Part shown: positions 54,633 through 64,000 of the stretch, in pieces | Layout of the letters: the number at the start of each line of letters is the position of its first letter | Numbering within the stretch: position 1 is the first letter of the stretch | From: Hortaea werneckii | Lineage: Eukaryota; Ascomycota; Dothideomycetes; Mycosphaerellales; Teratosphaeriaceae | DNA: 64,000 nucleotides | Assembly: GCA_037044905.1 (NCBI GenBank) | Contig: JBAOKB010000147.1 | Coordinates: 310,001 to 374,000, forward strand | Direction: 5' to 3' | Notes under the pieces: generated by a model | Told to the model about the DNA's origin: nothing | The model's input: only the letters and a program-made list of their open reading frames with translations | The model's database searches: none | Position numbers and translations under genes: made by a program

Positions 54633-54668
<36 letters not shown>

Positions 54669-55533
54669 GAAGTGCGTTGAACGTGCTCTTTGATGTTCAT
54701 TTTTGCTTGTTTCTTTCCTTTTTCATGGAATTGATCCTTCCAAGTAGAAGGGAAAGGGAGGGATGAAAAGGCACGGGTTTGTCGATTTTTTTTCCTGAAC
54801 AAGGCTGGCTCTTTTGCATTTACAAGTTGTATGGTTATTGAGAGAGAGAGGCTGCTCTGAGAGTACCACAGACGGATGGAAAACGTGTTGAGAGAGGCTG
54901 GTAGGTAGTCTTGGATCTGCACTTCTGTATGGAAGATAAGCGCAAAGAAAACGAGAAATGATCTCCTTTCACCTACTGTACCTTTTTGTTCCTAACTCCC
55001 ATAATGCGGCCTTACTCCCGTGCTGACTCTCGAGGCTACAATCCGCAACAGTGGGGAGGTTGTAAGCCCACGCGTTCCTCTTGGTAAAAATCCAGCCATG
55101 GTGGTCGCTTACAGCATCACAGCATAAGAGCGGCAGACTCTCTTGCGGAGATGTTGTTATGGCGAACGTCATCCAACACTGAAAAGTGCCAGCGTGGGAG
55201 AAAGCCAAGGACTGAGTTAACGGAATCACAGCAAAGTGTTGGCATCGTGATTGGTAGTCGAAATTAACTGGACTATTCCTTGAACCATGCTTCAAAGCAA
55301 GCAAACGACTTTCACTCGTCGCCTGAATGAGAAGTCAAACGTCACCAACACGTTGAAAGAGCTGGATCCTTCGTAACAAAAGATGGACCTTTCATGGAAG
55401 CAACACCCTCATTGAGACAAGCAGTGTCCAATATATCGATCTTTGACCTACGCAGAGTACAGCAAACATCGATGCGATATATCAGCATCGTTGACTGCAT
55501 CATGCGTCACTTACCAGTCTACGGCAGAGCAAT
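54578..55533. other. Intergenic with G32 run
   Basis: 3' flank of the 677-aa gene and promoter of the next. Apart from the homopolymer nothing is recognisable. Confidence 0.45.
54635..54666 (+). repeat. G32 homopolymer
   Basis: Uninterrupted run of 32 G, 57 bp after a stop codon. A potential G-quadruplex in DNA or RNA; the true length is likely uncertain in sequencing. Confidence 0.85.
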
Positions 55534-56091
55534 ATGGACTCCTCAAAGAAAGCTTCTTCTTCATCTGGAGGCACTCCCAGCAAGGACAAGGGCAAAGGCC
55601 AAGACCCTCATCAACAAACACCCGCCAAACAATCATCCGCAGGCCGTCCCAAACCCGACAAGACTGTCTCCAAAGAATCCCCTAAATCGCCCACACAAGG
55701 AAGCTCCTCAAAACCCCCAAAACAAACCCATCCCCAAACCCCCTCCCCACCCCCTAGGACCAGCGCACTCACCAGAACCCAAAGTCCGACCCCACGCACC
55801 ATCTTCACGCCCGCCAACAACAACTACCCATTCACCGGCACGGTCGTTTCCGCAGTCAGCACGCCCGAATCCCAGCAATCGCAACTCAGCGACGACGATG
55901 ATGAGGAGGGCCGGCGGAAGCGATCAGGAGATCCGGAGGCTTTCGAGGAGATTTCGGCTTGGGAGGCCAGAGGGATGCCGGGCAGTAGGAAGACTTCGGC
56001 GGAGCTGGAGAGGGAGTATACTGGGATTTATCAGCCGGCGGTACCGGGGCCGGGGGATGAGGCGGAGTTTGATGGGGATGAGGAGGAGTAG
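55534..56091 (+). CDS. Small Ser/Pro-rich acidic-tailed protein, unknown
   Basis: 185 residues, single exon. The first 110 residues are Ser/Lys/Pro/Thr-rich and disordered. The C-terminal part is likely the conserved element: RTIFTPANNNYPFTGTVVSA, QLSDDDDEEGRRKRSGDPEA, FEEISAWEARGMPGSRKTSA and LEREYTGIYQP, ending in an acidic DGDEEE tail. No domain recognised. An overlapping longer frame from 55394 has no protein character and is rejected. Confidence 0.65.
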   Translation: MDSSKKASSSSGGTPSKDKGKGQDPHQQTPAKQSSAGRPKPDKTVSKESPKSPTQGSSSKPPKQTHPQTPSPPPRTSALTRTQSPTPRTIFTPANNNYPFTGTVVSAVSTPESQQSQLSDDDDEEGRRKRSGDPEAFEEISAWEARGMPGSRKTSAELEREYTGIYQPAVPGPGDEAEFDGDEEE

Positions 56092-56594
56092 TGTCAAGGG
56101 TTTACTGGATTTAGGGTGGGGGATTTGTAATGGGGTTAAGGGGCTTAATGCAGGGGAGGAAGGGATGTGGTCGCAGAGCACAGTTCTTTGTTTTTCGGGG
56201 AACGGAATATCTTCGCAGAGCACAGTTCGCTATCTTTTGGGGGGAAACGGATCCATAGGCTTTTACATGCAGTGTCTACATGATGTTGTCGCTCAGAGAG
56301 TAATTCGTGCTTAGCGCCTTGGCGGGGAACTTGAAATGAATGCTTCCTGATGCTGACAAACCGTCAGAGTTGCTCCGTAAAACGCCTGGCGGCTTCGGGA
56401 GACTAACCACCCGGAAGTCTGAATGCGACCGTCACAATGATTTATCCCAATGTAAACATGGACGTGCAAACACCATGCGCCGTGAAGGTCGTGAGCATAC
56501 CAACCCTCTTCTCAATAAAGCCCAGTCTTGTTTCGTCCATCGATGTCGTCCTCCCTAGCCGGGTAACCATTTGAGATAGACCGACTACAGCACA
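56092..56594. other. Intergenic with short direct repeat
   Basis: The 16-mer TCGCAGAGCACAGTTC occurs at 56171-56186 and again at 56213-56228. No gene is seen. Confidence 0.55.
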
Positions 56595-57446
56595 ATGGGC
56601 ATATATCTCTCTACCACAGCCACTTCCCCTTTCTTCCTCACATCAGGCATCATCGGATTCGTGTCCTTTGCATTCACACTAGGAACCTTCGTCCGTGTCC
56701 TCTGGTCCAATTTCAGCACGCTCGGCGAAGCCCCTCACGAAGTCCACACCTACCTCACCAACCTCCGCACCGAGCTCTTAGAAGAACGGGCGAATCTCCG
56801 GGTGATGAGGAAGATGTGCAAGAAGCACCACCGGATAGTGAGTAGAGGTGATGGGTCCCGGATGGAAAGTGGAGTCGAGCTAGACGACGTGACGTTGAAG
56901 ACGATGGGTGATACTGTCAAGCGATTGATCCGACAGTTTCGGGATATTGAACGGCCATTTCTAGAGCCCGAGGAGCATGGGATCAGCGATATAGATGAGC
57001 ATGAAAAACGTAGGAGACGAAAGAAGAGGGAGTCGAGATCTGTGTCCCCTTACTATGGTTCCCCGAACGAGAAGGACAATCGTTCCCGCAGTAGGGCGCG
57101 AGGCTACTACGATCGCGAGGCGCGGCGGCCACCGCGATACGTGGTTGATGGGTATGATGACGACGAAGACGATCCCGACGGTGATAGATTTTGGGCGCAG
57201 CGGACTAAATACGCAAGCTATAGCTTTCGGAAACGCATGCAGTGGTTGTACAAGAAACCAAAGGCGCAGCAGCTGTTCGAAACGCTTAGTCGGGTGCAGG
57301 TTCGGAGGATGGCGAGACAGGTGGGTGGGATGAGTGTGCTGATGCATGAGTATGGGAGCTGTACTATCGACGTGCAAAACGCTGTTAGGAGAATCGATGA
57401 TAGAGTCAGTAGACTTGTTGGAGTGAGGAGGTTTGAGGATGGGTGA
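56595..57446 (+). CDS. Fungal membrane-anchored protein of unknown function
   Basis: 283 residues, single exon. One N-terminal hydrophobic span (FFLTSGIIGFVSFAFTLGTF, about residues 13-32). The cytosolic-type remainder has LGEAPHEVHTYLTNLRTELL and a long helical region, a basic/acidic linker (KRRRRKKRESRSVSP...YDDDEDD), and a C-terminal block RKRMQWLYKKPKAQQLFETL followed by SRVQVRRMARQVGGM. The architecture is known to me from Pezizomycotina proteins without assigned function. Confidence 0.75.
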   Translation: MGIYLSTTATSPFFLTSGIIGFVSFAFTLGTFVRVLWSNFSTLGEAPHEVHTYLTNLRTELLEERANLRVMRKMCKKHHRIVSRGDGSRMESGVELDDVTLKTMGDTVKRLIRQFRDIERPFLEPEEHGISDIDEHEKRRRRKKRESRSVSPYYGSPNEKDNRSRSRARGYYDREARRPPRYVVDGYDDDEDDPDGDRFWAQRTKYASYSFRKRMQWLYKKPKAQQLFETLSRVQVRRMARQVGGMSVLMHEYGSCTIDVQNAVRRIDDRVSRLVGVRRFEDG

Positions 57447-57919
57447 AACTTATGTGCTATCTAAGGTTATCGGATCCTACAGATTCTAAGCCCGATGAGC
57501 TGGGATCCATGGCCTTTTCCTGCCTCAAGAGAGCACCCCGAGCATTGTCGCCGCTTGTCGTCCCTCTTCTGGCCCTTGCATCCCTCAAAGAACACAACAT
57601 CTTTGAATGAGTATGCCTCCAATCCGCGGCGGAGACTTCGGCTATGTACCAACACCCTAGCCGCCCGGGTCCACATATATGTTATCTTAAAGCACGAAAA
57701 TGTTCAGAAGTCAGAAATGATCAATTGGAAGCAGACCAACCCGTCCTCACCAGATTCTCGAGCCAGGTGAAGGGTAGCGCCAAAAGATCTGCAACAAACC
57801 CTTCAAGCTACAACGCCGTCGACGCCGTCGACGCTGTCGTCACAGAAGCCGGAGCCGTAGCATTGCAAACGGAGTCTTCAGGCAGATCGTGAACCGCGGC
57901 GCTCAAGCTCTTCAGCTTA
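57447..57919. other. Convergent 3' flanks
   Basis: Between two convergent genes. A short GTCGACGCC repeat (ACGCCGTCGACGCCGTCGACGCTGTC) occurs at about 57809-57834. No gene. Confidence 0.45.
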
Positions 57920-59098
57920 CTACCTGTCGATGACTGCAAGATTTTCAGCTTGATCAATAGACCGCCTCTCCATCTTCGGAGGCCAGTCAGCCCTGACCTT
58001 GAACAAAACATCACTTTCACGACCCCCCTTCCCAAGACCAAGAGTAACCCAACCCCCTCTAAAAAGCCCATCCTTATTCGCCTTGCAATTCTCAAACGGC
58101 ATCAGGAACCCAGCTTTACAAACCGGAGTCGAGAAATCCACTGCCGTGTTGCCTGGCTGCGTGAACATGGCGAATAATTGGTACTTCTTCCCTCCTGGCA
58201 AGACGCCGTCGTGCGTGATAGTGTTGCGATCCCCGTCTGTCCTGGGATCCCAGATCCTGCCGAGACCAGAACACACTTTTCCGACCTCGGCCTCAATCAC
58301 TTTCTTTGCCACGCCAAGACTGCTGCTGGGAGGCGAGCAGAAGAGATCCCTAAAGCGTGATGTATCTGCCGGATTCGGTCGGTAGACGGTGGCTGTTGGA
58401 AAGGGGTTGTCTGGGCTTGGATGCGTGGGAGTTGGGCCGCAGTCGAATGCTATTCCATTGTTCATGCATGTGGGATGGGTGCCCATGATAGTAGTGGAGA
58501 AGGATGCGCCTCTTGCTACAGGTGTGATTGACATGCTCCCACCTGGGGTTTGCTGGAGATTGGGCTCCCTGGTGACTTTGCGCATTGCCATCAGAGTGTT
58601 GGGGTTTGAATAGTCGTTCTGACCGGCTCCTTCGTCTCTGGAAAACTTGTTTGTCGGGATATCTGTTGTAGAAGCCGTGGCTTTGCTGGCGGCTTCATCG
58701 ATGTTCGCTTCTGTCGAAGTCGATTCCTCCGCGGACATGCTATTCACACCGTGGCTCTCGAGCCCAGCCACTTCAGTACCGACCACCTCCTCTACGCCGA
58801 GGATCGTGCTTCCTTCTGTGCCCTCGATCATGGCCTCCTTTGCCGCGTCGTCTGGAACGCCTGAGCCAATGGCAGTCATCGTGGGCGAAACGAACGTCCT
58901 GAACTTGCCGGAGCTCGAGTCAAATCCAATCGATAAGCCCGCTTGATACTGGAATTCATTCGGGCTGGTTGTAGTCGGATACTCGTCACGAGTGGCCATG
59001 GCAGGTTGAGTATCCTCCATGGCTACTACGCCGCTCGATTGTGCGCTCAAACCCAGAGAGCCCAGGGCAAGAGCCGCTAGGAAGCACAGTCTGGCCAT
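57920..59098 (-). CDS. Secreted protein with conserved-looking cysteines, unknown
   Basis: 392 residues, single exon. Starting at 59098, the N-terminus MARLCFLAALALGSLGLSAQ is a clear signal peptide, better than the in-frame ATG 18 codons upstream. The N-terminal half is Ser/Thr/Glu-rich and probably O-glycosylated. The C-terminal half is globular-looking with about seven cysteines (CMNNGIAFDC, LFCSPP, VCSGLG, VCKAGFLMPFENC) and AVDFSTPVCKAG. No GPI-anchor signal at the C-terminus (ends ENLAVIDR). A cell-wall or apoplastic protein is inferred; I recognise no domain. Confidence 0.75.
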   Translation of the reverse strand: MARLCFLAALALGSLGLSAQSSGVVAMEDTQPAMATRDEYPTTTSPNEFQYQAGLSIGFDSSSGKFRTFVSPTMTAIGSGVPDDAAKEAMIEGTEGSTILGVEEVVGTEVAGLESHGVNSMSAEESTSTEANIDEAASKATASTTDIPTNKFSRDEGAGQNDYSNPNTLMAMRKVTREPNLQQTPGGSMSITPVARGASFSTTIMGTHPTCMNNGIAFDCGPTPTHPSPDNPFPTATVYRPNPADTSRFRDLFCSPPSSSLGVAKKVIEAEVGKVCSGLGRIWDPRTDGDRNTITHDGVLPGGKKYQLFAMFTQPGNTAVDFSTPVCKAGFLMPFENCKANKDGLFRGGWVTLGLGKGGRESDVLFKVRADWPPKMERRSIDQAENLAVIDR

Positions 59099-59102
59099 TT
59101 TC

Positions 59103-59390
59103 TCACAAAACCTGATGGGTCCGTGATCTCGATCGTCGTATGGTAACTTCACCTCTTTTCGCCGTTACAGTTGTTGAGATCTCTTGAGAATCGATACTGT
59201 CGTTTGACGAAGAGCTGCTTTCAGGTCGAAACTGTTGGGGATTAGGAAGATTGTAGCAGGTGGCTAAAATAACAGCCAAGTATAAGTAGGTCCATGGCGC
59301 TCGATAGAGACTCGTGATGGCTAACAGCGCAGTGAATAGGACTCCATGCGTGGCACGATTGACCAAAACCCATGTGGCCACGTCAAGCAT
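59103..59390 (-). CDS. Possible small membrane protein
   Basis: 95-codon frame with two hydrophobic stretches (VLFTALLAITSLY, WTYLYLAVILATCY) and a basic tail. It ends 4 bp upstream of the secreted-protein start, which leaves no promoter for that gene, so this could be chance or part of a longer unresolved transcript. Confidence 0.25.
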   Translation of the reverse strand: MLDVATWVLVNRATHGVLFTALLAITSLYRAPWTYLYLAVILATCYNLPNPQQFRPESSSSSNDSIDSQEISTTVTAKRGEVTIRRSRSRTHQVL

Positions 59391-59811
59391 GAGGTGGTCA
59401 TGCTACGCAACTGAGTATCGTGACGCTTGTGACCGGTTGTCAGCATAGGGTCATGTGTCGGAATGTCAAGAAGGTCTTTTAAGATCTGGAATGTGAGAGC
59501 TGCAATAGCATGGGATACTGTTCTGCATCGTCGATGTGACCAAACCAGGCTATAGCGTGTCCAGTGTGTCGTGTGAAGATGTCAAACCTCTCTGTCAGGG
59601 GTTGAATTTTCAATCACACCATCTGATTGCACGGGCTCGCCGTGTGAATGAAATCTCGCACAAACCCGAGCGTGCCTTCCCGATTCGGTGACCAAGCTTC
59701 AGCGCGCCGTTTGCCTGACTCACAAGTCAACCACTTCACCTCAAACCTGACCACGAACATACCATTGATGAATTGCCATCTACGGTCTCCTACTCCAAAG
59801 CGAACAAGATC
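59391..59811. other. Intergenic, promoter region
   Basis: No motif recognised upstream of the gene at 59812. Confidence 0.35.
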
Positions 59812-60948
59812 ATGGCGCCACAAGACAATCCTGCAGACGAGCAACACCTCGGCATCACAGCCGTCGAAGCAATAGCATCCTACAACTGGCTCGACAACCA
59901 CGACCCAACCCTCCTAGTCCCCGGCATGCCACCTCTCTGGGATCCCCCAGAAGGTCCCGTTCACCTTCCCCCTGACACAGGAACCTTCTTCATCGACCCC
60001 AACGCCGGGATTCTACCCACCTCACCCATGGAACCGCTCCTCAGAGCCGTGCTCCACGAGCACCCAGCCTTCTCCTTCTCGGATCTAGATCTCATCACGG
60101 ACCGCTGGGCTCTAAGCCGCTTCCTCTCCTCACAAGACGATTGGTCCCTCGCCGCTCAAGTCGTCGGGGGGAAAATCATCTTCATCCGTCTCGAGCCGGA
60201 GAAGGAAATGAAGATCCAACCCCATCAATTCCGCGGTTTCCGGCGGAACTTCGAGAAAGAGTTCCTTGATTATCAAGAGGATTGTCGGGGAAGTCGCGCA
60301 CACTACCAGATCATCACGTACCAACTCGGCGGGCTGCACATCATGCTCCGCCACGCCGCTGCGGGATACTTCGCCGCGGCGGAATCGACCGATCAACCGC
60401 TCAAGGCGGACGAAGCCCAAAGGCAGCCGCAAGACGCCACCGCGGCAGCAGTGCAGCAGCAGGGCAATCTCCGCCTCATGACGGCCGGGACCCGGATCCC
60501 GCGCTCCGCGCTCTTCGAGCTGTCCACGAGCAAGAAAGTCAGCGCGCTGGAGGGATATAAGAAGTACGAAGTCCCCGAGCAGTGGATCGCGCAGACGCGG
60601 GGGTATGTCCGGGCGGTACCAGTACAGACGAGATGGGATAAGCAGACGTCGAAGATACGCGGAATGTTTTCGAAGGAGGCGATAGATGTTCGGCGGGTGG
60701 AGGCGGGCAGGGATATTGATGCGTGGGAGAGGGAGAACCAGGATAGGATTCGCCGGCTGTGTTGGCGGTTGGGGGATGTGGTTCGGCGGTTGCGGGGGGC
60801 CTGCCAGGGGAGTGGGAGTGGGAGCGGGGAATGTTTTGTATTGCAGCCGGATAGGGGGACGGGGACGATTCGGATTCGCGCAGCAGGAGCGGATGATGGA
60901 GTGAGAGGCTTACCGCGGGATCTGATCGAACGGCTGGAGCAGGCCTGA
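59812..60948 (+). CDS. Fungal protein of unknown function
   Basis: 378 residues, single exon, start at MAPQDNPADEQ. Features seen are ITAVEAIASYNWLDNHDPTL, WDPPEGPVHLPPDTGTFFID, DLDLITDRWALSRFLSSQDD and FRGFRRNFEKEFLDYQEDCR. ITYQLGGLHIMLRHAAAGYF and FELSTSKKVSALEGYKKYE follow, then EQWIAQTRGYVRAVP. The pattern matches a fungal family often carried in databases under unreliable names (such as geranylgeranyl pyrophosphate synthetase); no prenyl-transferase DDxxD motif is present here, so I reject that name. No signal peptide or membrane span. Confidence 0.75.
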   Translation: MAPQDNPADEQHLGITAVEAIASYNWLDNHDPTLLVPGMPPLWDPPEGPVHLPPDTGTFFIDPNAGILPTSPMEPLLRAVLHEHPAFSFSDLDLITDRWALSRFLSSQDDWSLAAQVVGGKIIFIRLEPEKEMKIQPHQFRGFRRNFEKEFLDYQEDCRGSRAHYQIITYQLGGLHIMLRHAAAGYFAAAESTDQPLKADEAQRQPQDATAAAVQQQGNLRLMTAGTRIPRSALFELSTSKKVSALEGYKKYEVPEQWIAQTRGYVRAVPVQTRWDKQTSKIRGMFSKEAIDVRRVEAGRDIDAWERENQDRIRRLCWRLGDVVRRLRGACQGSGSGSGECFVLQPDRGTGTIRIRAAGADDGVRGLPRDLIERLEQA

Positions 60949-60963
60949 ATGCCGCAGCCTACA

Positions 60964-61088
60964 ATCAACACGTCAAGTGAGAAAGAGTGGAGGAAATAGA
61001 AATGATGGAAAATAGGTTCAAACGATCAACACGTCAAGTGAGAAAGAGTGGAGGAAATAGAAATGATGGAAAAAAGAGGTTCAAACGA
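60964..61088. repeat. Tandem duplication, 61-bp unit
   Basis: Two adjacent copies (60964-61024, 61025-61088), nearly identical; the second has a few extra bases at AAAAAAGAGG. Lies just after the stop codon at 60948, in the 3' flank. Confidence 0.9.
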
Positions 61089-61572
61089 TTGATTTCCGCA
61101 ACCCGCGTCGGTCGCTTGCCATATCGTCTGCGTGCGAGCTACGTCAAAAGCCCACATGAATGAATGCCTGCCCGCCGCCCATACCTGAATGCAGGAAGCA
61201 CAACCACGCGAAAAAAATCCCATTTTCCCCGCCCATGCATCGTAGACTTAGCCCCCAATGTCCCATACTCCGTATAACCGCCCCATGCTCCCAATTGCCA
61301 AGCGAATGCGAGAGAGGGTGTGTGCATGTGTGAGTGTGTCGAAAAATAAGGCTCCTCCCCTCCCAGATAGAAAAAAGAACGCCACTACGCTGATGATGAA
61401 TGAGGATGTGATAAACGAAAGGGTATAAACCGATCCTCAAAAACGTGTAAATGCTCCTGTTTCAAAAACTCCCTCTCCTCAGAAACTCCTTTTCTTATCT
61501 GTCGATCTTTGTGGAAGAGAAAATAGCCGCCGCTTCTCTCTCACATCCTCATCTGTATCGGCGCGAACACCA
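61089..61572. other. Convergent 3' flanks
   Basis: Between convergent genes. No gene is supported. Confidence 0.4.
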
Positions 61573-63237
61573 CTAGTGTCCCGCGGCGCAGTTGAGCATG
61601 CGGGTTTGGAACCAGGCTGAGAAGCGCACCCAGCCGCCCTGGGCGTCGCGGACTTTGCGTTCGGTCAGCCGGGGTACCTTTTCAGACATGCCGGGGACGT
61701 CGCCTTGTCGGGGCAGGGAGGTAAGGTCGGCGGGGCGCGCTTCGTCGTAGCTCTGGGCCCGGAGCTGGTCGGGTTCGAGAGCGAAACTTTTCTTGCTCTT
61801 TTTCGGGCTGCTCTGGTTCGAGGGCCTGGTGCGTTCGGAGACTTCGGATTTCCGGCGTTGTTTCTCCTCCTGCTTTTCTTTCTTCGCTTCGTCGGTCTGG
61901 CGCCGTTTGAGCTTCTCTTTCTCGTACTTGCGGTCTTTGTAGGCCTCCTTCTCCTCGAATTTCCGCCGTGCTTCGCGTATGCGTTCGTCGCGGCCGACTG
62001 GTTCACCGTCTGACTTTTTGGAAACAAAGCTGAAGGCCTTGTCGAAGCTCGTGCGCGAGGAAGCGGTCGCGGGGATGTCAAATGATGCTCCAGTCTCTCG
62101 CTTTGGTCCGCAACGCTTTGTCCTGGAGGACTTTCCAGATCGCCCGGATTGGATTGATAAGTTGGTCTGAGATGCACTCGTGAGCTTAGGCACCATTCCG
62201 AGGTCCTTGGCGGTGTGCGAGTGTAAGAGCGGCGGAGGAGGCATGGCCGGTATAGAGTTGGTTGACATGCTGCGCTTGTTGCGCTGGGCTTGGCCTAGTG
62301 CGACATCGTCCTCAAAGACATCGTCAGACTCTTGAAGCTCCTCGGCGTTGACAAGGGATGCATTGGAGCTGCACGTTGGAGGTGTGTACGGCTGAGGATT
62401 CTGTCGCATCGGATGCGTGAAAGGAAGCGTAGGTTTGAAGGATCCGGACCCACTTGAGACTTGCGAGCCAACGCTAGTAGCTCGCGCATGTGTTCCTCTC
62501 CGCGCAGCATGGGCGAATGATACGTCTGAAGCCGATGGCACATTGCCAAAGTCTTGTATGCCCAAGCCAGTAAGACGATCGTTGTCGAGAGAGGATTTGC
62601 TCAGGTCGATCTGACCCTGGTCTCGAGACTCTTCCTTGGCAGACGACATCTTTCGCATGTATGGTTTTAACCTGGAGGTCGAACCCAGCGGCGGAGTCTC
62701 GCCGCTGTCCGCTTTCTCCTCGTAAGTCGCATACGGGGTACTGAATGCAGACTGCACGCCTGACATGGGCGAGGGAGGACCTGGTTGCGAGGACCCGGAG
62801 AAGTTGCGTTTGTGTAACTTCGCATGCCCGGCAGATGGTCGCGGCGCCGAGGGCACTGACGTCGTTGAGGCGTAGGAGCTCATATTTGTGTCGAGTGGCT
62901 TGGGCCGGGCGGTCTTGGTTGCTGCCCTCGTCGAAGTAGTCTGGGGCAGAGAGTGGGTGCGCTGGTGCGGATGTGACTTTCGCTCTCGTTCTCGTGATGA
63001 TGATGATGATGATGATAGTGATATTGAATTGGATGAGCGAGCGCCGGCGCGGGACTCATCATTCAACTTGGTCGCAAGCGACTTCTCTTCGGTTTGGTGG
63101 GAGCCCGCCGGGCTCGCTGGGGCACGTCGGGTGCTGTAGACAGGCGTGATGAGTTTGTTGCTGCGGCCAGCGCCGAAGTACGGTTGCGGGTGGTGATGAG
63201 GATGGGTGGTGTGGGAGTTGGAGGCGACAGCAGTCAT
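61573..63237 (-). CDS. Disordered fungal protein with coiled coil and conserved C-terminus, unknown
   Basis: 554 residues, single exon, intact. Mostly Ser/Pro/Thr-rich. Short blocks: RLKPYMRKMSSAKEES, RNKRSMSTNSIPAMPPPP and ASFDIPATASSRTSFDKAFS. A strongly charged predicted coiled coil lies at about 430-485 (RKFEEKEAYKDRKYEKEKLK). The C-terminus GGWVRFSAWFQTRMLNC is distinctive, and the penultimate residues LNCAAGH could suit membrane association. No enzymatic motif. Confidence 0.78.
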   Translation of the reverse strand: MTAVASNSHTTHPHHHPQPYFGAGRSNKLITPVYSTRRAPASPAGSHQTEEKSLATKLNDESRAGARSSNSISLSSSSSSSRERERKSHPHQRTHSLPQTTSTRAATKTARPKPLDTNMSSYASTTSVPSAPRPSAGHAKLHKRNFSGSSQPGPPSPMSGVQSAFSTPYATYEEKADSGETPPLGSTSRLKPYMRKMSSAKEESRDQGQIDLSKSSLDNDRLTGLGIQDFGNVPSASDVSFAHAARRGTHARATSVGSQVSSGSGSFKPTLPFTHPMRQNPQPYTPPTCSSNASLVNAEELQESDDVFEDDVALGQAQRNKRSMSTNSIPAMPPPPLLHSHTAKDLGMVPKLTSASQTNLSIQSGRSGKSSRTKRCGPKRETGASFDIPATASSRTSFDKAFSFVSKKSDGEPVGRDERIREARRKFEEKEAYKDRKYEKEKLKRRQTDEAKKEKQEEKQRRKSEVSERTRPSNQSSPKKSKKSFALEPDQLRAQSYDEARPADLTSLPRQGDVPGMSEKVPRLTERKVRDAQGGWVRFSAWFQTRMLNCAAGH

Positions 63238-63817
63238 CCTGCCTGCAGGTGGATTGCGGCTCAGCTCGTCGTCACCGGGGTGAGGCAGGTATGAGAGGCA
63301 TGGAAGGCGGCGGGGAAGAGGGCAACGGCAGGCTTGTCACGGACTGGGCATGCTCCTCTTTTCATCCGCCTCTCCATCAATCATAATAATACATAGTACC
63401 CAGCGCCGACCGCCCACTTCCTTCCCAGCCGAGAGGCGGCACGGTTAGCCGGCAACCAGGAGATCTCTGCTGAGCCTGTCGCTGCTTTTCTGGTTGCTGG
63501 TGGAGGCCGCCCTGAGCCAATCGGATGCCCCTCACCGCGCCCCCCGAGATCTCAATCTTTACATCATTGTCTAACGGTTCAAGACCCTGCGAACCTTGGT
63601 TCCAACTATCGGTTGTATCGATTGGCCGTATATCATCCGCATACGTGTTGCACATAAGGTCATACATCATCGCCCACCGTTGCGAGAGAGGAGAATCATG
63701 GCACGTTATCACGTTCACTGTTCGAATCGGCTGCCTACTACTGTAACGGGTGCCGTTGCCATCGTCCCAAGTACATACAGTCGAACCTTTCTATAAGAAT
63801 GTTAAAAATTAGCCGTC
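63238..63817. other. Intergenic
   Basis: Promoter side of the 554-aa gene. A minus-strand frame at 63377-63718 (NDVKIEISGGAVRGIRLAQ) has some protein character but no family match and no clear start. Confidence 0.35.
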
Positions 63818-64000
63818 TGTTATTGTAATAGAGGGATATTGCTACCTAGAAACGCCAAGAGAGGTAAGCACGGGCCGGATTTAGGGACTCTTAGCCGGAT
63901 TTAGGAATCCCCGGGGATATAGGAGGCCTTAGGCAGGTATTTTAGGCGTATTCACGGCCTTTAGGCCTTATTTCCGACCTTCTATTACAATACCTTAGGT
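63818..64000. mobile_element. Edge of a repeat/transposon-like element, truncated by the window
   Basis: From about 63818 (TGTTATTGTAATAGAGG) the sequence becomes AT-richer and repetitive. TATTGTAATAGA at 63821-63832 is the inverted complement of TCTATTACAATA at 63981-63992. Between them GCCGGATTTAGG occurs twice and TTAGGC-type words repeat. The TG start and inverted repeats suit a small TIR element or an LTR end; the type cannot be decided. Confidence 0.45.

Noticed and set aside
55394..56314. 306-codon ORF overlapping the 185-aa gene
   Set aside because: Most of it is the shifted frame of the Ser/Pro-rich gene at 55534; the rest has no protein character.
59812..60948. Naming the 378-aa protein a geranylgeranyl pyrophosphate synthase
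   Set aside because: That label is common for this fungal family, but the DDxxD prenyl-transferase motifs are absent.
1..64000. Biosynthetic gene cluster or CRISPR-like array
   Set aside because: No PKS, NRPS, terpene synthase or regularly spaced repeats with unique spacers are visible; neighbouring genes are functionally unrelated.

Overview
This window looks like a nuclear segment of a filamentous ascomycete (Pezizomycotina). A Dothideomycete-type black fungus is my best guess, but that is inference. The evidence is the short GT-AG introns (mostly 51-63 nt, with CTAAC/CTGAC-like branch sites), polyglutamine and intrinsically disordered proteins, an Ayg1-type melanin hydrolase, an STL1-type sugar porter, a TFIIA large subunit, a GPI mannosyltransferase and an ING/PHD protein. 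No bacterial operon signals, CRISPR or plasmid features are visible. All joins below were worked out by hand from reading frames and splice sites.

Left part (1-14 kb), accessory-looking: an Mtr-type amino-acid permease, an amidase of the amidase-signature family, and two divergently transcribed paralogues of a type II membrane protein with PLOD-like glycosyltransferase motifs. All four are well conserved along their length, but each is broken by one to three single-base indels. A decayed membrane-protein gene and about 2.5 kb with no recognisable gene follow. This is either the onset of pseudogenisation or local sequence error.

Middle (14-41 kb), mostly intact genes: STL1-type sugar porter, TGL2-type lipase, mitochondrial short/branched-chain acyl-CoA dehydrogenase, an unrecognised acidic protein, an alpha-arrestin with a PPxY motif, TOA1 (TFIIA), a DUF3431 membrane protein, AYG1, a universal-stress-protein-domain protein, a broken gene remnant, a 1148-residue disordered protein and an ING-family PHD protein.

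Island (41-47.3 kb): gene-poor DNA with two inverted copies of a tRNA 5' half, an imperfect 92-bp duplication and a 16-bp minisatellite. It also holds two unfamiliar genes: a GIY-YIG-like protein that splicing appears to fuse to a C-terminal CX2C...CX2C zinc ribbon, and a small Cys/His protein. This is the most unusual part of the window.

Right part (47.5-64 kb): a zinc-dependent NAD alcohol/polyol dehydrogenase, GPI18, several Pezizomycotina-type proteins of unknown function, a secreted cysteine-containing protein, and at the right edge the start of a repeat element with inverted repeats that appears to run off the window. The genes do not form one pathway; the only suggestive pairings are permease plus amidase and the two glycosyltransferase-like paralogues.
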